DNA of 56,068 nt from Nemertoderma westbladi. Lineage: Eukaryota > Xenacoelomorpha > Nemertodermatida > Nemertodermatidae. The notes beneath the pieces were generated by a model, which searched no databases, had not been told where the DNA came from, and was given only the letters and a program-made list of their open reading frames with translations. Below, one piece after another: positions 9,223 through 19,463 of the stretch (position 1 is its first letter; every line of letters starts with the position of its first letter). Location of the stretch: NCBI GenBank assembly GCA_032718475.1, contig JAUCBJ010005170.1:1-56068 (forward strand), given 5' to 3'. A program made the position numbers and the translations under genes.

Positions 9223-11378
9223 ATAACAGTCATTGACTTTATTGCAGTAAGCAATAAAGTTGAAAGTACCAGTCAACCGGTAAACCTGAACCGGTACTTC
9301 TGTAGGTCTGTAGGCCCAACTGTACTAACCGGTACTTCCAGTATAAGTACATTAGTATTATTCGATTTTGATTATTGCATACCGGTAGGCTGTTTAAGAG
9401 ATTAGGGACTGTACACCCCTTGTTTCTTTTGGAGCTTACTTATTTCTGTCAGTTTTATTTACATGTAAGTTAATATTGAGCTGAAGACGTGTAAGTCTGC
9501 TCAGATTGTTCAGATAATTGTAGGCCGGAATGTTGTCAGATTGTTGTTGGGTTTGGAGAGATTACGGCGTGTGTGGAGTTTGTCCGATAGAGTGCCAGTT
9601 AGTAAGTTGGGGCAGCCATTGCTGTAAGGTCAATCCCCTCTTAAAGAATAAGTCGTACTACCGTGTTAGAACGCATACTAACTAACAATTTTGGAATCTG
9701 CACATACTGTAGTTTATTTAGGCTTGACAGTATTCTGCCAGCGTTTTGGCTTGTGTTTGTTTGTGTGGTCTGTTCAGATACCGTAATAGTTATTACTCAG
9801 ATATTTTGTAGGCTGGATTGTTGTCTAGCTATTATTAGGTCTGAAGAGATTGCTGCTTGTGTAGAGTTTGTCTGATAAAGTGCCAGTTAGTAAGTTGGGG
9901 CAGTCATAACTGTAAGGTCAATCCCCTCTTAAAGAATAAGTCGTACTACCGTGTTAGAACGCATACTAACTAACCGTTTTGGAATCTGCACATACAGTAG
10001 TTTATTTAGGCTTGGTGGTAGTCTGCTAGCGTTTGGTTTGTATTTTGTTTGAGTATTCTGTACGGGTAGCGTAATATTTATTATTCAGAGTTTATGCGAT
10101 TATTCGCAACATTCATGTCCCCAAGTTTATTCCTACAGTAATTGTGTTTGTTATACATACCGTTATAGTTAAATTAACCCCGGTACTACACGGGCTGCTT
10201 GGCGTAGGACAAGACTGGTGACTTTGTGCTCTGGTCACTCCAGCAGATGCCGTGGTTCTTTTAACTGTTCAAGTATATTTAACTACTGATTATTTGTTGT
10301 ACCAGTACTTGTACCTAATTTAGGGTTTAGTGTACAGTGCTTTCCGAGGTAATTAGTGTGTAGGCAGTATATTTGTGTTGTAAAGTGGTTAATAGGCACG
10401 CTGGATCTGGTAGTCCGCGGTAATTAACTTCCAGGTAGGAACACTCCGTGATACATAACGTAGTACCTATAGCGATACGGCTATAGGTCGTCAGGCGGTG
10501 GTATTTTCCTATCTGGACAGTGCAATATATTTACTACTACTTATTGTTTCAAATACCGTAGTACCCTGTCAGTTGTAATAACCAGAAATCTAACCCTTTG
10601 TTAGACTGGTTTGTAGACTTCCTGTAAAATTACCCTAAAAATTCATACGTAATATTTTTGTTGTGTTTAATTAGAGATTTAATCTCACCCGTATCGTAAG
10701 TAATTTGTAGTATTAAGTAACTTAGGTAAATTAGAATTATCTGTTTTAGTGTCCAATAAATAGCACTTCACTGAGAGCGCACAGCTTCTGTGTAGTGACT
10801 TCCCCCAGAAATAATAACATTTATTTCAAATATTGACAAAACCCATTTTAAACGGGTATATATCTATTATAAATCAATTCAAACGATTTATAAATAGTAG
10901 GCCTGCCATACAACAACTAGGTCTAAAGATCAGTTGGACTACTGCTTAAATAACGGTAACAAAGTAAGTTAAAGTAACCAAGTAACCCTAAAATATTCAG
11001 AAAATCAATTATTCTAAAATAATTGACATACCGGTATTTACCATAGGCTTATTATATTTATTTCTATAAATTTGAGCTGAAATCATACCGGTATTCTGCA
11101 ATTAATTCTAGTTCATAATTATACTTATATATACTATAAGTGTAAGCTGTATACCGGTATTCACGATAGGCCTATTATATATTATATATATTTGTGCTAA
11201 AATTATATACCGGTACTCTGTGACAAACCTAGTTTACAATACTTATATTATTATAAGTGCATACCGGTATTCTAATATACTGCAATAAATTACCGGTACT
11301 AGGCCAACGGTCATACTGAATTACTAGACTTGCTTTAACTGTAACTATAGCAGTAGGCATTCAACTGTATAGCTAAAC
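9223..11378 (+). other. long BEL leader with internal tandem duplications
   Basis: A 2.16-kb untranslated leader. A block of about 288 bp is duplicated head to tail (about 9490-9780 and 9780-10065), both copies containing AGTGCCAGTTAGTAAGTTGG and TAAGTCGTACTACCGTG. Its 3' part (about 11028-11300) holds degenerate units with ATACCGGTAT palindromes. Such a long leader may contain packaging or splice-donor signals. No open frame is credible here. Confidence 0.6.
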
Positions 11379-14300
11379 ATGTCTGACACTCAGCAGAACC
11401 TGTCAGACAGTCTAATCGATACAACCATCTATGACACAGATAGGAGTGTGGAGCGTTTAAGAAAGGAGTTCAGCTCACCTCCTACTGAAAGAAAAGTCAT
11501 CCCTCCAGTAGTGATATCGGACCCTAAGCTAATCCAACACCGTAGGTCCATCATCGGCACTCGGGCCCAAGTCAAACGGAACCAGGAAGCAGCTGTCCCA
11601 CAGCAGCAACAGCCTAGTCAAGAAATTTGTTCCCAGCGATCCGATAGCTCCAGTAGTTCGGATACTGTCGAACTGACCCCCAAACGCGGATTGCAGATGA
11701 CGGCTAAAGCCTACTCGGACCCCCTTCTCACCCTTCCTGCCGCAGTGCTAACAACTATATCGATTGCGGTGGAGGAACATCAAGCAGATTGGGCGAGAAA
11801 TAAGCGAGCGACCCAAGATGATTATGCGGGATACGCCAGGGAAGAATTGATGTCTATTGTCGAGTCACAATGGAACTTTCCCGGACCCGGACTCCCGTTA
11901 GATCTGTCAGAGGCTACTTGGGAAGATATACACAGGATGGGAGTGGCTAAAGATACAATGGATCCAGCTGTTTGGAAGAGGTCGGCAGCAGGATATGTGC
12001 AGGGATTCTTCGGCTCCTTAGAGAGATTAGAAGAACAACTGTTTCGACAACCCCAAGGACCTCAAGAGCAGGAAGAACTGCTATATCAAGTACGCGAAAG
12101 AACCCTACGCATTCGACTAATCCTATCAGCTTTTGAGGAAACTTCTAAAAGAAGACAGGACACGTCGCTGCAGGTTGCTGTCAAAACTTGGTTCCAGCGG
12201 GTAGGTCTCCAAGTACAAGAAACAAACCAGTGGAAATCCCAGCTGTCTGAGAGACTAACTTATGAAGAACCAACCGATGCCACCCTTTCTCAAGTGGAAG
12301 GCGAAGAGACCTCAGAGAAACCACGAACGAGAGACGCCATAGACATTTATCTGTCCGACTATCAGCGATTCCTAGGAGACGAAGAGTTGAGACGGCTGTC
12401 TGGACTTTCCCCCAATAGTGAAGGAACCCAGCGTGTGTTAGATTCAATCGATGCTGAAATGTTAGCTGCTAACCAAGCAGAATTTGATGAAAAACTCCGC
12501 CTCGCTAGAGTCCAAGAAGAACAGGTAAAGAAAAGGCGGATAGAGGACAAAAAGGCAGTAGCAGTGGCGAAAGCGGCAGCGTCAGTGGAAGAGGCAAAGG
12601 CAGCAGCGGCAGTGGAAGAGGCAAAGGCAGTAGCATCGGCGAAAGCTGCAGCGACAGTAGAAGCAGCCAAAGCAGCAGCAGCAATAGCATTGGCAGACGC
12701 AGAACAGAGAGCGTCTGAAGAGACTACCCAACTGGAGTTGGAAAATCTGCAAGAGACGCAAGACAACACAAATAAACAGTTAACTGCTAGTCACATGCAG
12801 ATGATGAGAAAATCTACTCCCAAACGGATGGGATATACGTCATCGGAGGAAAGTGAAACCACCGATCCTGAAGGCGGAGGAAATAAATCTCGTCTAAGCC
12901 GGCGTAGAAAAACATCTTACCGTCACAAATTGCCTGATTTGCCCCCAGCTGTTAAGAGACAACTAGCTAGCACCGACTTAAGTAGAATAGAACCTACAGA
13001 CCAAATTATTAAGGTCAAAAAACTCCCTACTATAGTTGATGAGCCTGAAATAATTAGGCCTGTCGTTCCCAAAGTCACACCTGTGCTAGAGACCCCTGTA
13101 CTTCCAGAGCTTAACTCTAAGTTCCCTTTACACAGTACTACACTGCCTGTACCCGGTAGAACAGTCCATGAGAATATTCCTGTCCTGGAAGCTGAGAGAG
13201 AAATCAAAGATTTGTCTCCCGTCGTCCCACGTCAGCCCGCTACAATGTTGGCGACTCCCGCTTCGGTGGTCGAGTGGGTAGAGGAGGGACGGCGGGGGAT
13301 GAATCTCCTGCTCGGACAGATGCAGGAGACTGTCCACCAACTTAAGGGAACAGTAAGGGAAGGTAGGGCCGAATTGCAAGAAGTGCAGCAAAGTATCGCG
13401 CTAGAACGCGACAAATTAATCAATATCCAAAAGGGGATACCAATACCCCCTGTAACATTGTGTCAACCTGTTAGGTCTGAAGTATTACATGCGCAAGGTG
13501 TGGAGCCTACACGCATCTATACTGCTAGTGAAGTAGAAACTCCTATAACAAACCCTATTAAGGGTGATTATAGACCTGTTATTAATGATATCCCTTATAG
13601 ACCTGACAATGATCCGAGAAATTTATATACCGATAATTCGATATTAAATAATACGATGGCCCAAGAAAGCTTTACGCGTCAGATGGCTAGAACAGAAGCC
13701 CGCCAAGCGGTCAAAGTGGGAGAGATCGTCAAATTCAATGGAGATGAGATGAAATGGTTACCTTTCAACGAATATTACAAAGATAGCATACAAAACTCTG
13801 TACTATCTAACGGAGAGAAACTTAGGTTCCTCATCAAGTGCTTGGAAGGACCTCCCAGGTTAATGGCGTTGAAGTTTATTGGACATCCAGAAGGATTAAG
13901 ACAAGTATGGGATACATTAAACATCAGGTATGGTAACAAAGATAACATAGCTAAGTATTTGTATGCAAAATTAGTAGCCCCCCGACACTTCCTTAGTAGC
14001 GGGATTATAGAGTTTTCCGATGAGATTCAAGAGATCTGTAGACAATTGGACTGGTTAGGTAAGTCGCATGAATATCAGAGTTCCATGGTTATTGGAGCCG
14101 TAGTCTCTACTTTACCAAAGGGTGGAGTATGTACACGCTGGGACAAGAAAGTGTTGTACATGAATGAACAACAACGACGAAGTCCTACCATGGCTGATCT
14201 CATGTCCTTCCTAGATGGTGAAGTAAAACTACAACTCATCAAGCAGTCCAGAGAGAAAACATCGGAAAATAAGGTAAGTGAGAAACCCGCTTCTAGGAGA

Positions 14301-16841
14301 AGAGTAACACCGGTGTGTTACACTGACGACGGCGAAAGCCAAGTTTCTCAAGAAGAGGACAGCGGGAAAGACACTGAGAAATCTTACTACGTCGACAAAA
14401 CCTCAAAAGATGTAAGTAAATACAAGGCTCGGAACAACGATAGGAGAGAACAGGTTGCCAAGACCCCCCCTCAGTCTCCTAACAGAATGCACCGAAGAAA
14501 ACCCGAAGAAAAAACGAGAGTGCATCAAGTTACCCAAGGTAAGGTGAGTAACATAAAACCTAACTGTGTGCTGTGCGACGGGACCCACCGTTTGAGTGCG
14601 TGTGCTGAATTTCTAAAGAAATCCCTTGTAGACAGACGTGCAGTTGTGTGGGACAAGCGGTTATGCTATAATTGCCTCAGACCAGGACACCAACGGCGAA
14701 CCTGTTACTCCGACATAAAGTGTGCAAAGTGTGGCGCGAAACATCACATCTTGTTACACAGTGAGTTCGAACGAGACAAACAGAGTCAGGTAAGTGAGCC
14801 CGAACTACATGTCCAATTCAGTGATGTAAATGACACTGATCAGGTGTCTGAGATGGAAGGATTCTATACTGACGAATTCTCCGACGCCAACGAATCCTGT
14901 TATCTAATCAATACCGCAGTGTATCGAGCACTTACTTATGAAAAGGACACCAACAATGAGTTTCCCCCAACTACTTTTACCAAACAACCATCTTGGAAAG
15001 CTCCAACTTCCAACGTAGGAATCAGAGAATTTCCTGTAGTGCAGGTAAGAGTTCACGGTCTTAACAAAAGTTACATAGTGAACACCCTCCTTGACTCCGG
15101 CAGCACAGGAACATTCATCGATCAAGAATTAGCCGAAGATATCTTTGCTGGACAACCCAAATTCCGGACTAAATTGAATATGTCAGGAATTATGCAGGTT
15201 TGGAAATCTACCTTAACGGCAGATTACTATGTAGGTGTGTTGTCCACCCCCCAGGATAAGTTAGGAGCACAAGGTATAAGGTCGTTAAAAATGGTGGCTA
15301 TAAAGAACTTCGCTACTACTCAAGCAGACCTTTATAATTGGGACGAGGATGAGAGCATCCAACATCTTAAGATACCTCGATTCCAGACAGATTATCCTGG
15401 AGTGCAAATACTCATCGGCCAAAACGCGCATGAAGCGCTCGAAACATTGGAGAAACGGCCTGCTCAACCACAGCCACTGCAAACCTATGCAGTAAGAACT
15501 AGAGTAGGTTGGTACTTTACTGGCCCTTCCCGCAGGACTCTCGAAGAGAGAATGCCACAAGATCAAACATACCAAGTACACGATTGGGAAGTGGAGAGCA
15601 GTGAGGTGGACGAACTAACTGAGGGAACACCATACTCCTCAGATAATGACAACATCTACCAACTCTTCGATGAAGAGAACACAATCGACCTACTTACAGA
15701 AAACCAAACTTGGAAAAGTCAGGTGAACCTATGTCAACTGATTCACCCATCGGAACCCATCGCTTACAATGACGAACTAAACGATGAGATAGAGCGCTGC
15801 AACGCTAGAACTCGGGACGAACTAGCCGTACGATTCTTTACTCAGGAACTGGTAGAGCCCAATTCATATGATAAGGCTCTATCGATAGAAGAAGAAAGAG
15901 CCAAGCAAATCCAGGAAACAACCACACGTTTTTTAAAGGACCAAGGTAGGTATGAAATCGGCCTACCATTTCGAAAACGAGAACCTAGATTTATAAATAA
16001 CAGACCCTTGGCGGAGAAAAGAATCGCTCAATTACATCGACGACTTACAGCTAATGCTTCAGCGAAAGAAATGTACCAAACTCAGCTGAAGAAATTTATA
16101 ACAAAGGGATACGCGGAGAGAGTACCGGAAGGAACACCAGTGACTGAGAGAACGTATTATTTAACACATCATTACGTTCCCAAACCCGGTAAACCCCATG
16201 AAGTACGAGTCGTATTTGATGGCTCTGCTCTATATATGGGCCAATCCCTCAATTCCGAGTTGTTACCAGGACCCAACTTACTCCAATCTTTGTTGGGAAT
16301 ACTATTAAGATTAAGACAATATTCCATCGCGTTCGCCTCCGATATCGAAGGAATGTTCTTACAAGTCAAGGCGCTGGATCGAGATAGAGACAGCCTGAGA
16401 TTTCTGTGGTGGCCTGAAGGAGACCTCAATCAGAAACCGGTAGAATATTGGATGACCATCCAGGCTTTTGGAATCATATCAAGCCCTTCCAACGCCTGCT
16501 CCGTGGTGCGAACCACTGCGAATGACAACCGAGACTCCTTCTCAAAAGAGGTGATAGACAACATAAAACGCAATATATACATGGACGACAATTTAAGGTC
16601 CCTTCCATCAGTAGAAGAAGCCATAGCTGTCGCGAAAGGAACGGTAGAGTGTTTGAAAAGAGGTGGATTTCGACTGACGAAATTCACTAGTAACTCCCGT
16701 GAGTTTCTGGAAGCCATACCGATAGAAGATCGCGGAGCGAAAGACCTGGATTTAATAAAGGACGATCTTCCTGAAACCAAGACGCTTGGCTTGAAGTGGG
16801 ACACTGAAAGAGACATCCTGTTTTTTCAGTTAAAACAGTGA
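11379..16841 (+). CDS. BEL/Pao gag-protease-reverse transcriptase polyprotein, ends at in-frame TGA
   Basis: 1820 residues from an ATG at 11379. Regions in order: a gag N-terminal part with an Ala/Glu-rich predicted helix at about 388-455; a Pao-type gag domain (DUF1759-like) from about 785, including KFNGDEMKWLPFNEYYK; Cys/His nucleocapsid motifs from C1063 and a CCHC knuckle at C1096 (CYNCLRPGHQRRTC); an aspartic protease with DSGS at D1239; and a reverse transcriptase with VFDGS, ASDIEGMF and the catalytic YMDD at 1734-1737. The frame ends at a TGA at 16839-16841, inside the region between reverse transcriptase and RNase H. The same frame resumes at once with conserved sequence, so this is a broken or read-through pol rather than a natural end. 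The polyprotein would assemble particles and copy the element's RNA in the cytoplasm. Confidence 0.9.
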   Translation: MSDTQQNLSDSLIDTTIYDTDRSVERLRKEFSSPPTERKVIPPVVISDPKLIQHRRSIIGTRAQVKRNQEAAVPQQQQPSQEICSQRSDSSSSSDTVELTPKRGLQMTAKAYSDPLLTLPAAVLTTISIAVEEHQADWARNKRATQDDYAGYAREELMSIVESQWNFPGPGLPLDLSEATWEDIHRMGVAKDTMDPAVWKRSAAGYVQGFFGSLERLEEQLFRQPQGPQEQEELLYQVRERTLRIRLILSAFEETSKRRQDTSLQVAVKTWFQRVGLQVQETNQWKSQLSERLTYEEPTDATLSQVEGEETSEKPRTRDAIDIYLSDYQRFLGDEELRRLSGLSPNSEGTQRVLDSIDAEMLAANQAEFDEKLRLARVQEEQVKKRRIEDKKAVAVAKAAASVEEAKAAAAVEEAKAVASAKAAATVEAAKAAAAIALADAEQRASEETTQLELENLQETQDNTNKQLTASHMQMMRKSTPKRMGYTSSEESETTDPEGGGNKSRLSRRRKTSYRHKLPDLPPAVKRQLASTDLSRIEPTDQIIKVKKLPTIVDEPEIIRPVVPKVTPVLETPVLPELNSKFPLHSTTLPVPGRTVHENIPVLEAEREIKDLSPVVPRQPATMLATPASVVEWVEEGRRGMNLLLGQMQETVHQLKGTVREGRAELQEVQQSIALERDKLINIQKGIPIPPVTLCQPVRSEVLHAQGVEPTRIYTASEVETPITNPIKGDYRPVINDIPYRPDNDPRNLYTDNSILNNTMAQESFTRQMARTEARQAVKVGEIVKFNGDEMKWLPFNEYYKDSIQNSVLSNGEKLRFLIKCLEGPPRLMALKFIGHPEGLRQVWDTLNIRYGNKDNIAKYLYAKLVAPRHFLSSGIIEFSDEIQEICRQLDWLGKSHEYQSSMVIGAVVSTLPKGGVCTRWDKKVLYMNEQQRRSPTMADLMSFLDGEVKLQLIKQSREKTSENKVSEKPASRRRVTPVCYTDDGESQVSQEEDSGKDTEKSYYVDKTSKDVSKYKARNNDRREQVAKTPPQSPNRMHRRKPEEKTRVHQVTQGKVSNIKPNCVLCDGTHRLSACAEFLKKSLVDRRAVVWDKRLCYNCLRPGHQRRTCYSDIKCAKCGAKHHILLHSEFERDKQSQVSEPELHVQFSDVNDTDQVSEMEGFYTDEFSDANESCYLINTAVYRALTYEKDTNNEFPPTTFTKQPSWKAPTSNVGIREFPVVQVRVHGLNKSYIVNTLLDSGSTGTFIDQELAEDIFAGQPKFRTKLNMSGIMQVWKSTLTADYYVGVLSTPQDKLGAQGIRSLKMVAIKNFATTQADLYNWDEDESIQHLKIPRFQTDYPGVQILIGQNAHEALETLEKRPAQPQPLQTYAVRTRVGWYFTGPSRRTLEERMPQDQTYQVHDWEVESSEVDELTEGTPYSSDNDNIYQLFDEENTIDLLTENQTWKSQVNLCQLIHPSEPIAYNDELNDEIERCNARTRDELAVRFFTQELVEPNSYDKALSIEEERAKQIQETTTRFLKDQGRYEIGLPFRKREPRFINNRPLAEKRIAQLHRRLTANASAKEMYQTQLKKFITKGYAERVPEGTPVTERTYYLTHHYVPKPGKPHEVRVVFDGSALYMGQSLNSELLPGPNLLQSLLGILLRLRQYSIAFASDIEGMFLQVKALDRDRDSLRFLWWPEGDLNQKPVEYWMTIQAFGIISSPSNACSVVRTTANDNRDSFSKEVIDNIKRNIYMDDNLRSLPSVEEAIAVAKGTVECLKRGGFRLTKFTSNSREFLEAIPIEDRGAKDLDLIKDDLPETKTLGLKWDTERDILFFQLKQ

Positions 16842-19463
16842 GATAATCCAGTTCGGACCAAACGGATTTGTTTAAGTATCCTGAGCACTTATTTCGACCC
16901 ATTGGGATTTATTAGCCCAGTTATATTGATTGCTCGGAGTTTAGTACAACAAATGTGGCTTGAAAACCACTCATGGGACGATCCGCTTAAAGGGGAATTG
17001 TTAAAGAAATGGATGAAATGGGAAGATTCTCTACCTGCCATCGAGAACTTTATAATTTCCCGTGCATATTTTGGTCATGTTCTTCCTACGTATTCCTATC
17101 AACTCCATGTGTTCGGAGACGCCAGCGACATGGGAATAGGTATAGTAGCATATCTGCGAGTCGAAACTCCGGATGGAATCAAAGTCGCCTTGGTTACCTC
17201 TAAGGCATTGATTAACAACAAGTTAAAGGTTCCTCGAGCGGAGTTAAAGGCGGCTTTATACGCTACAGCCATCGGCCGGAACATAACGGAACAAATCGAC
17301 TATCCACTGGAGAAAACGGTTTATTGGACCGACGCTTTACTCGTGTTAGAGTATCTCACCAATGAAGTCTGTCAGTTTAGCGTTTTTGTTACTAACCGAG
17401 TAGCTATTATTCTTAGTCGCACAAAGATAGATCAATGGAGACATTGCCCTGGTACGATTAATCCAGCCGATATCGCCTCCAGGGGAGTAACTCCACAGGA
17501 ACTGATAGATACTCCAGATTGGTTGGGTGGACCCGACTTCCTGTGCAAGGAAGAGGATGAATGGCCTCCTCACCTTACTACGGCAGAGATTAGACAAGCC
17601 AAGGGAGCGGAGACAGTCAAACCTAAAACCCGGGCGAGTAAATCGAAGTTATTTAAACCGACTATCGATCTATCCGTATTACACACTTCCGGGAATGATG
17701 CTTCGGATCCACAATCCCTCAACACAAATAAGTCTGTTGTGGAAATTAGAGATAAAGATTGGAAATCTGGAATACCAGACGTCTCGCAAGGAATCTCACC
17801 CATGCTGCAGAGAGCAATGCATCATTACAGTTCCTGGAATCGGCTCTGTAAAGCCGTCACATATTTAAGACGATGTTTTCATCATCACTACTCCAGGACG
17901 AAGACCACTGGTGATCACGTTCCATTGACATCTGCACAAGTTCATGTTATTAAGAATTTACCCAAATATAAGATATCTGATCGTTTTCTAAAAGAGAAAA
18001 TTAGTCACCAGGAGCATGAAGAAACAAATAAACAGATACTGAGACTCCTGCAATGCTATGAGGATTCCGAAAAGTACTTCCTGTTGTTGAGAAATCCACA
18101 GATGCGCTTAAGGGATCGATTCTCGAGCACAATGATAGATGGGTTAATACGTGTTGGAGGAAGACTCACCAACGCGCCCTTATCCTTTGACACCAAATTC
18201 CCCATACTTATTAGGAATCTTGAAGTACAAATCAAGATGATTGTAGACGTTCACGGTAAACTTTATCATGCTGGTAGAGAACGAATTCTTAGCGAAATTC
18301 GAACTCGCTATTATTTTGATAAACCCCGTAGAGCTCTGAACCAAGTTCTTAGGAACTGCATACCCTGTAGGAAAGCATTCAGTAGGCCTTTAACACAGCG
18401 AGAGGCAGAATTACCTAGGGAACGAGTAAGCTTCTATGAACCACCTTTTACTAATACTGGTGTAGATTTATTTGGCCCTATTGAAGTATATCGTGCGAGG
18501 ACTATAGTCAAGAGATGGTGTGTCATCTTCGTGTGCATGACTTGTAGAGCCATTCATCTCGATATGGTGAACGATCTATCTACTAACAGCTTCGTCTTAA
18601 GTTTACGACGACAGATCGCTCGCTTCGGGACGAGTAATACCATGAGATCGGATAAAGGAACGAACTTCATAGGTGCCAACAACGAGATACAAGCTTACGT
18701 GAAGGACTGGAACCAAAGACAGGTGGACGACCAGCTAAAGATAACAGCGTCTAGCTGGACCTTCAACGCTGCCGACGCCCCTTGGTGGGGAGGAAGTTGG
18801 GAGAGATTAATTCGAAGTGTCAAAACCGCATTTCACTTTATAGTGCCATGCCGCGCGTATCTCACCGACGAACTTTTGCGGACGTTAATGGAGGAAATCG
18901 CTGCCTATCTCAACGAGAGACCGCTTATGCCAGTCTCATCGAGTCCCGATTCCCTGGAAGCGCTAACACCCGCGCACTTCCTACTGAAGAAACCTGTAGC
19001 CATGCTCCCACGATCGGAGATTGCCGACGGAGACGAATACTGCCGTCGAACTTGGCAACTTATGCAGTTGCTATCCCGTCGTTTCGCTGACCATTTCGAG
19101 AAACATTATCTGCCCACGCTACAACTTCGAACTAAGTGGTTTGCGCAGCAAGAAAACGTCAGCACCGGAGATATGGTGCTTATTGTAGATCCCGACCTCC
19201 CACGTAAACGGTGGCAGACAGGTCGTATCATCGAGACACACATTTCAGATGATGGTTTAGTACGCTCAGTAGAACTCATCGTCATGCGGCGTAACTTCAA
19301 GAAGCCAGGCATCATCTTTGAGACGCAACAACTCAATCGCCCAGTTGGTCGTTTATGTTTACTGGAAAGAGACAGAGAACTCTCCGGGAACTATGGAAGG
19401 CAAGACACTCTTCCCACGACCACCTCCCTAATTCCTCAAACATCTAGGGACTCCCTAACGTGA
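16842..19463 (+). CDS. BEL/Pao pol second half: RNase H and integrase (no start codon of its own)
   Basis: It continues the gag-pol frame right after the TGA and has no ATG near its start, so it depends on readthrough or is silenced by a nonsense mutation. RNase H acidic residues are all visible: FGDAS (about 17112), PRAEL (about 17232), WTDA (about 17323) and NPADIASRG (about 17460). The integrase zinc region (HGKLYH ... CIPC) lies at about 18250-18370. The D-D-E core follows: GVDLFGP (about 18463), RSDKGTNF (about 18646) and WWGGSWERL (about 18781). The C-terminal BEL-type DUF5641 domain is at about 19130-19290. No frameshift is seen, so every catalytic residue is retained. Confidence 0.88.
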   Translation, partial: DNPVRTKRICLSILSTYFDPLGFISPVILIARSLVQQMWLENHSWDDPLKGELLKKWMKWEDSLPAIENFIISRAYFGHVLPTYSYQLHVFGDASDMGIGIVAYLRVETPDGIKVALVTSKALINNKLKVPRAELKAALYATAIGRNITEQIDYPLEKTVYWTDALLVLEYLTNEVCQFSVFVTNRVAIILSRTKIDQWRHCPGTINPADIASRGVTPQELIDTPDWLGGPDFLCKEEDEWPPHLTTAEIRQAKGAETVKPKTRASKSKLFKPTIDLSVLHTSGNDASDPQSLNTNKSVVEIRDKDWKSGIPDVSQGISPMLQRAMHHYSSWNRLCKAVTYLRRCFHHHYSRTKTTGDHVPLTSAQVHVIKNLPKYKISDRFLKEKISHQEHEETNKQILRLLQCYEDSEKYFLLLRNPQMRLRDRFSSTMIDGLIRVGGRLTNAPLSFDTKFPILIRNLEVQIKMIVDVHGKLYHAGRERILSEIRTRYYFDKPRRALNQVLRNCIPCRKAFSRPLTQREAELPRERVSFYEPPFTNTGVDLFGPIEVYRARTIVKRWCVIFVCMTCRAIHLDMVNDLSTNSFVLSLRRQIARFGTSNTMRSDKGTNFIGANNEIQAYVKDWNQRQVDDQLKITASSWTFNAADAPWWGGSWERLIRSVKTAFHFIVPCRAYLTDELLRTLMEEIAAYLNERPLMPVSSSPDSLEALTPAHFLLKKPVAMLPRSEIADGDEYCRRTWQLMQLLSRRFADHFEKHYLPTLQLRTKWFAQQENVSTGDMVLIVDPDLPRKRWQTGRIIETHISDDGLVRSVELIVMRRNFKKPGIIFETQQLNRPVGRLCLLERDRELSGNYGRQDTLPTTTSLIPQTSRDSLT

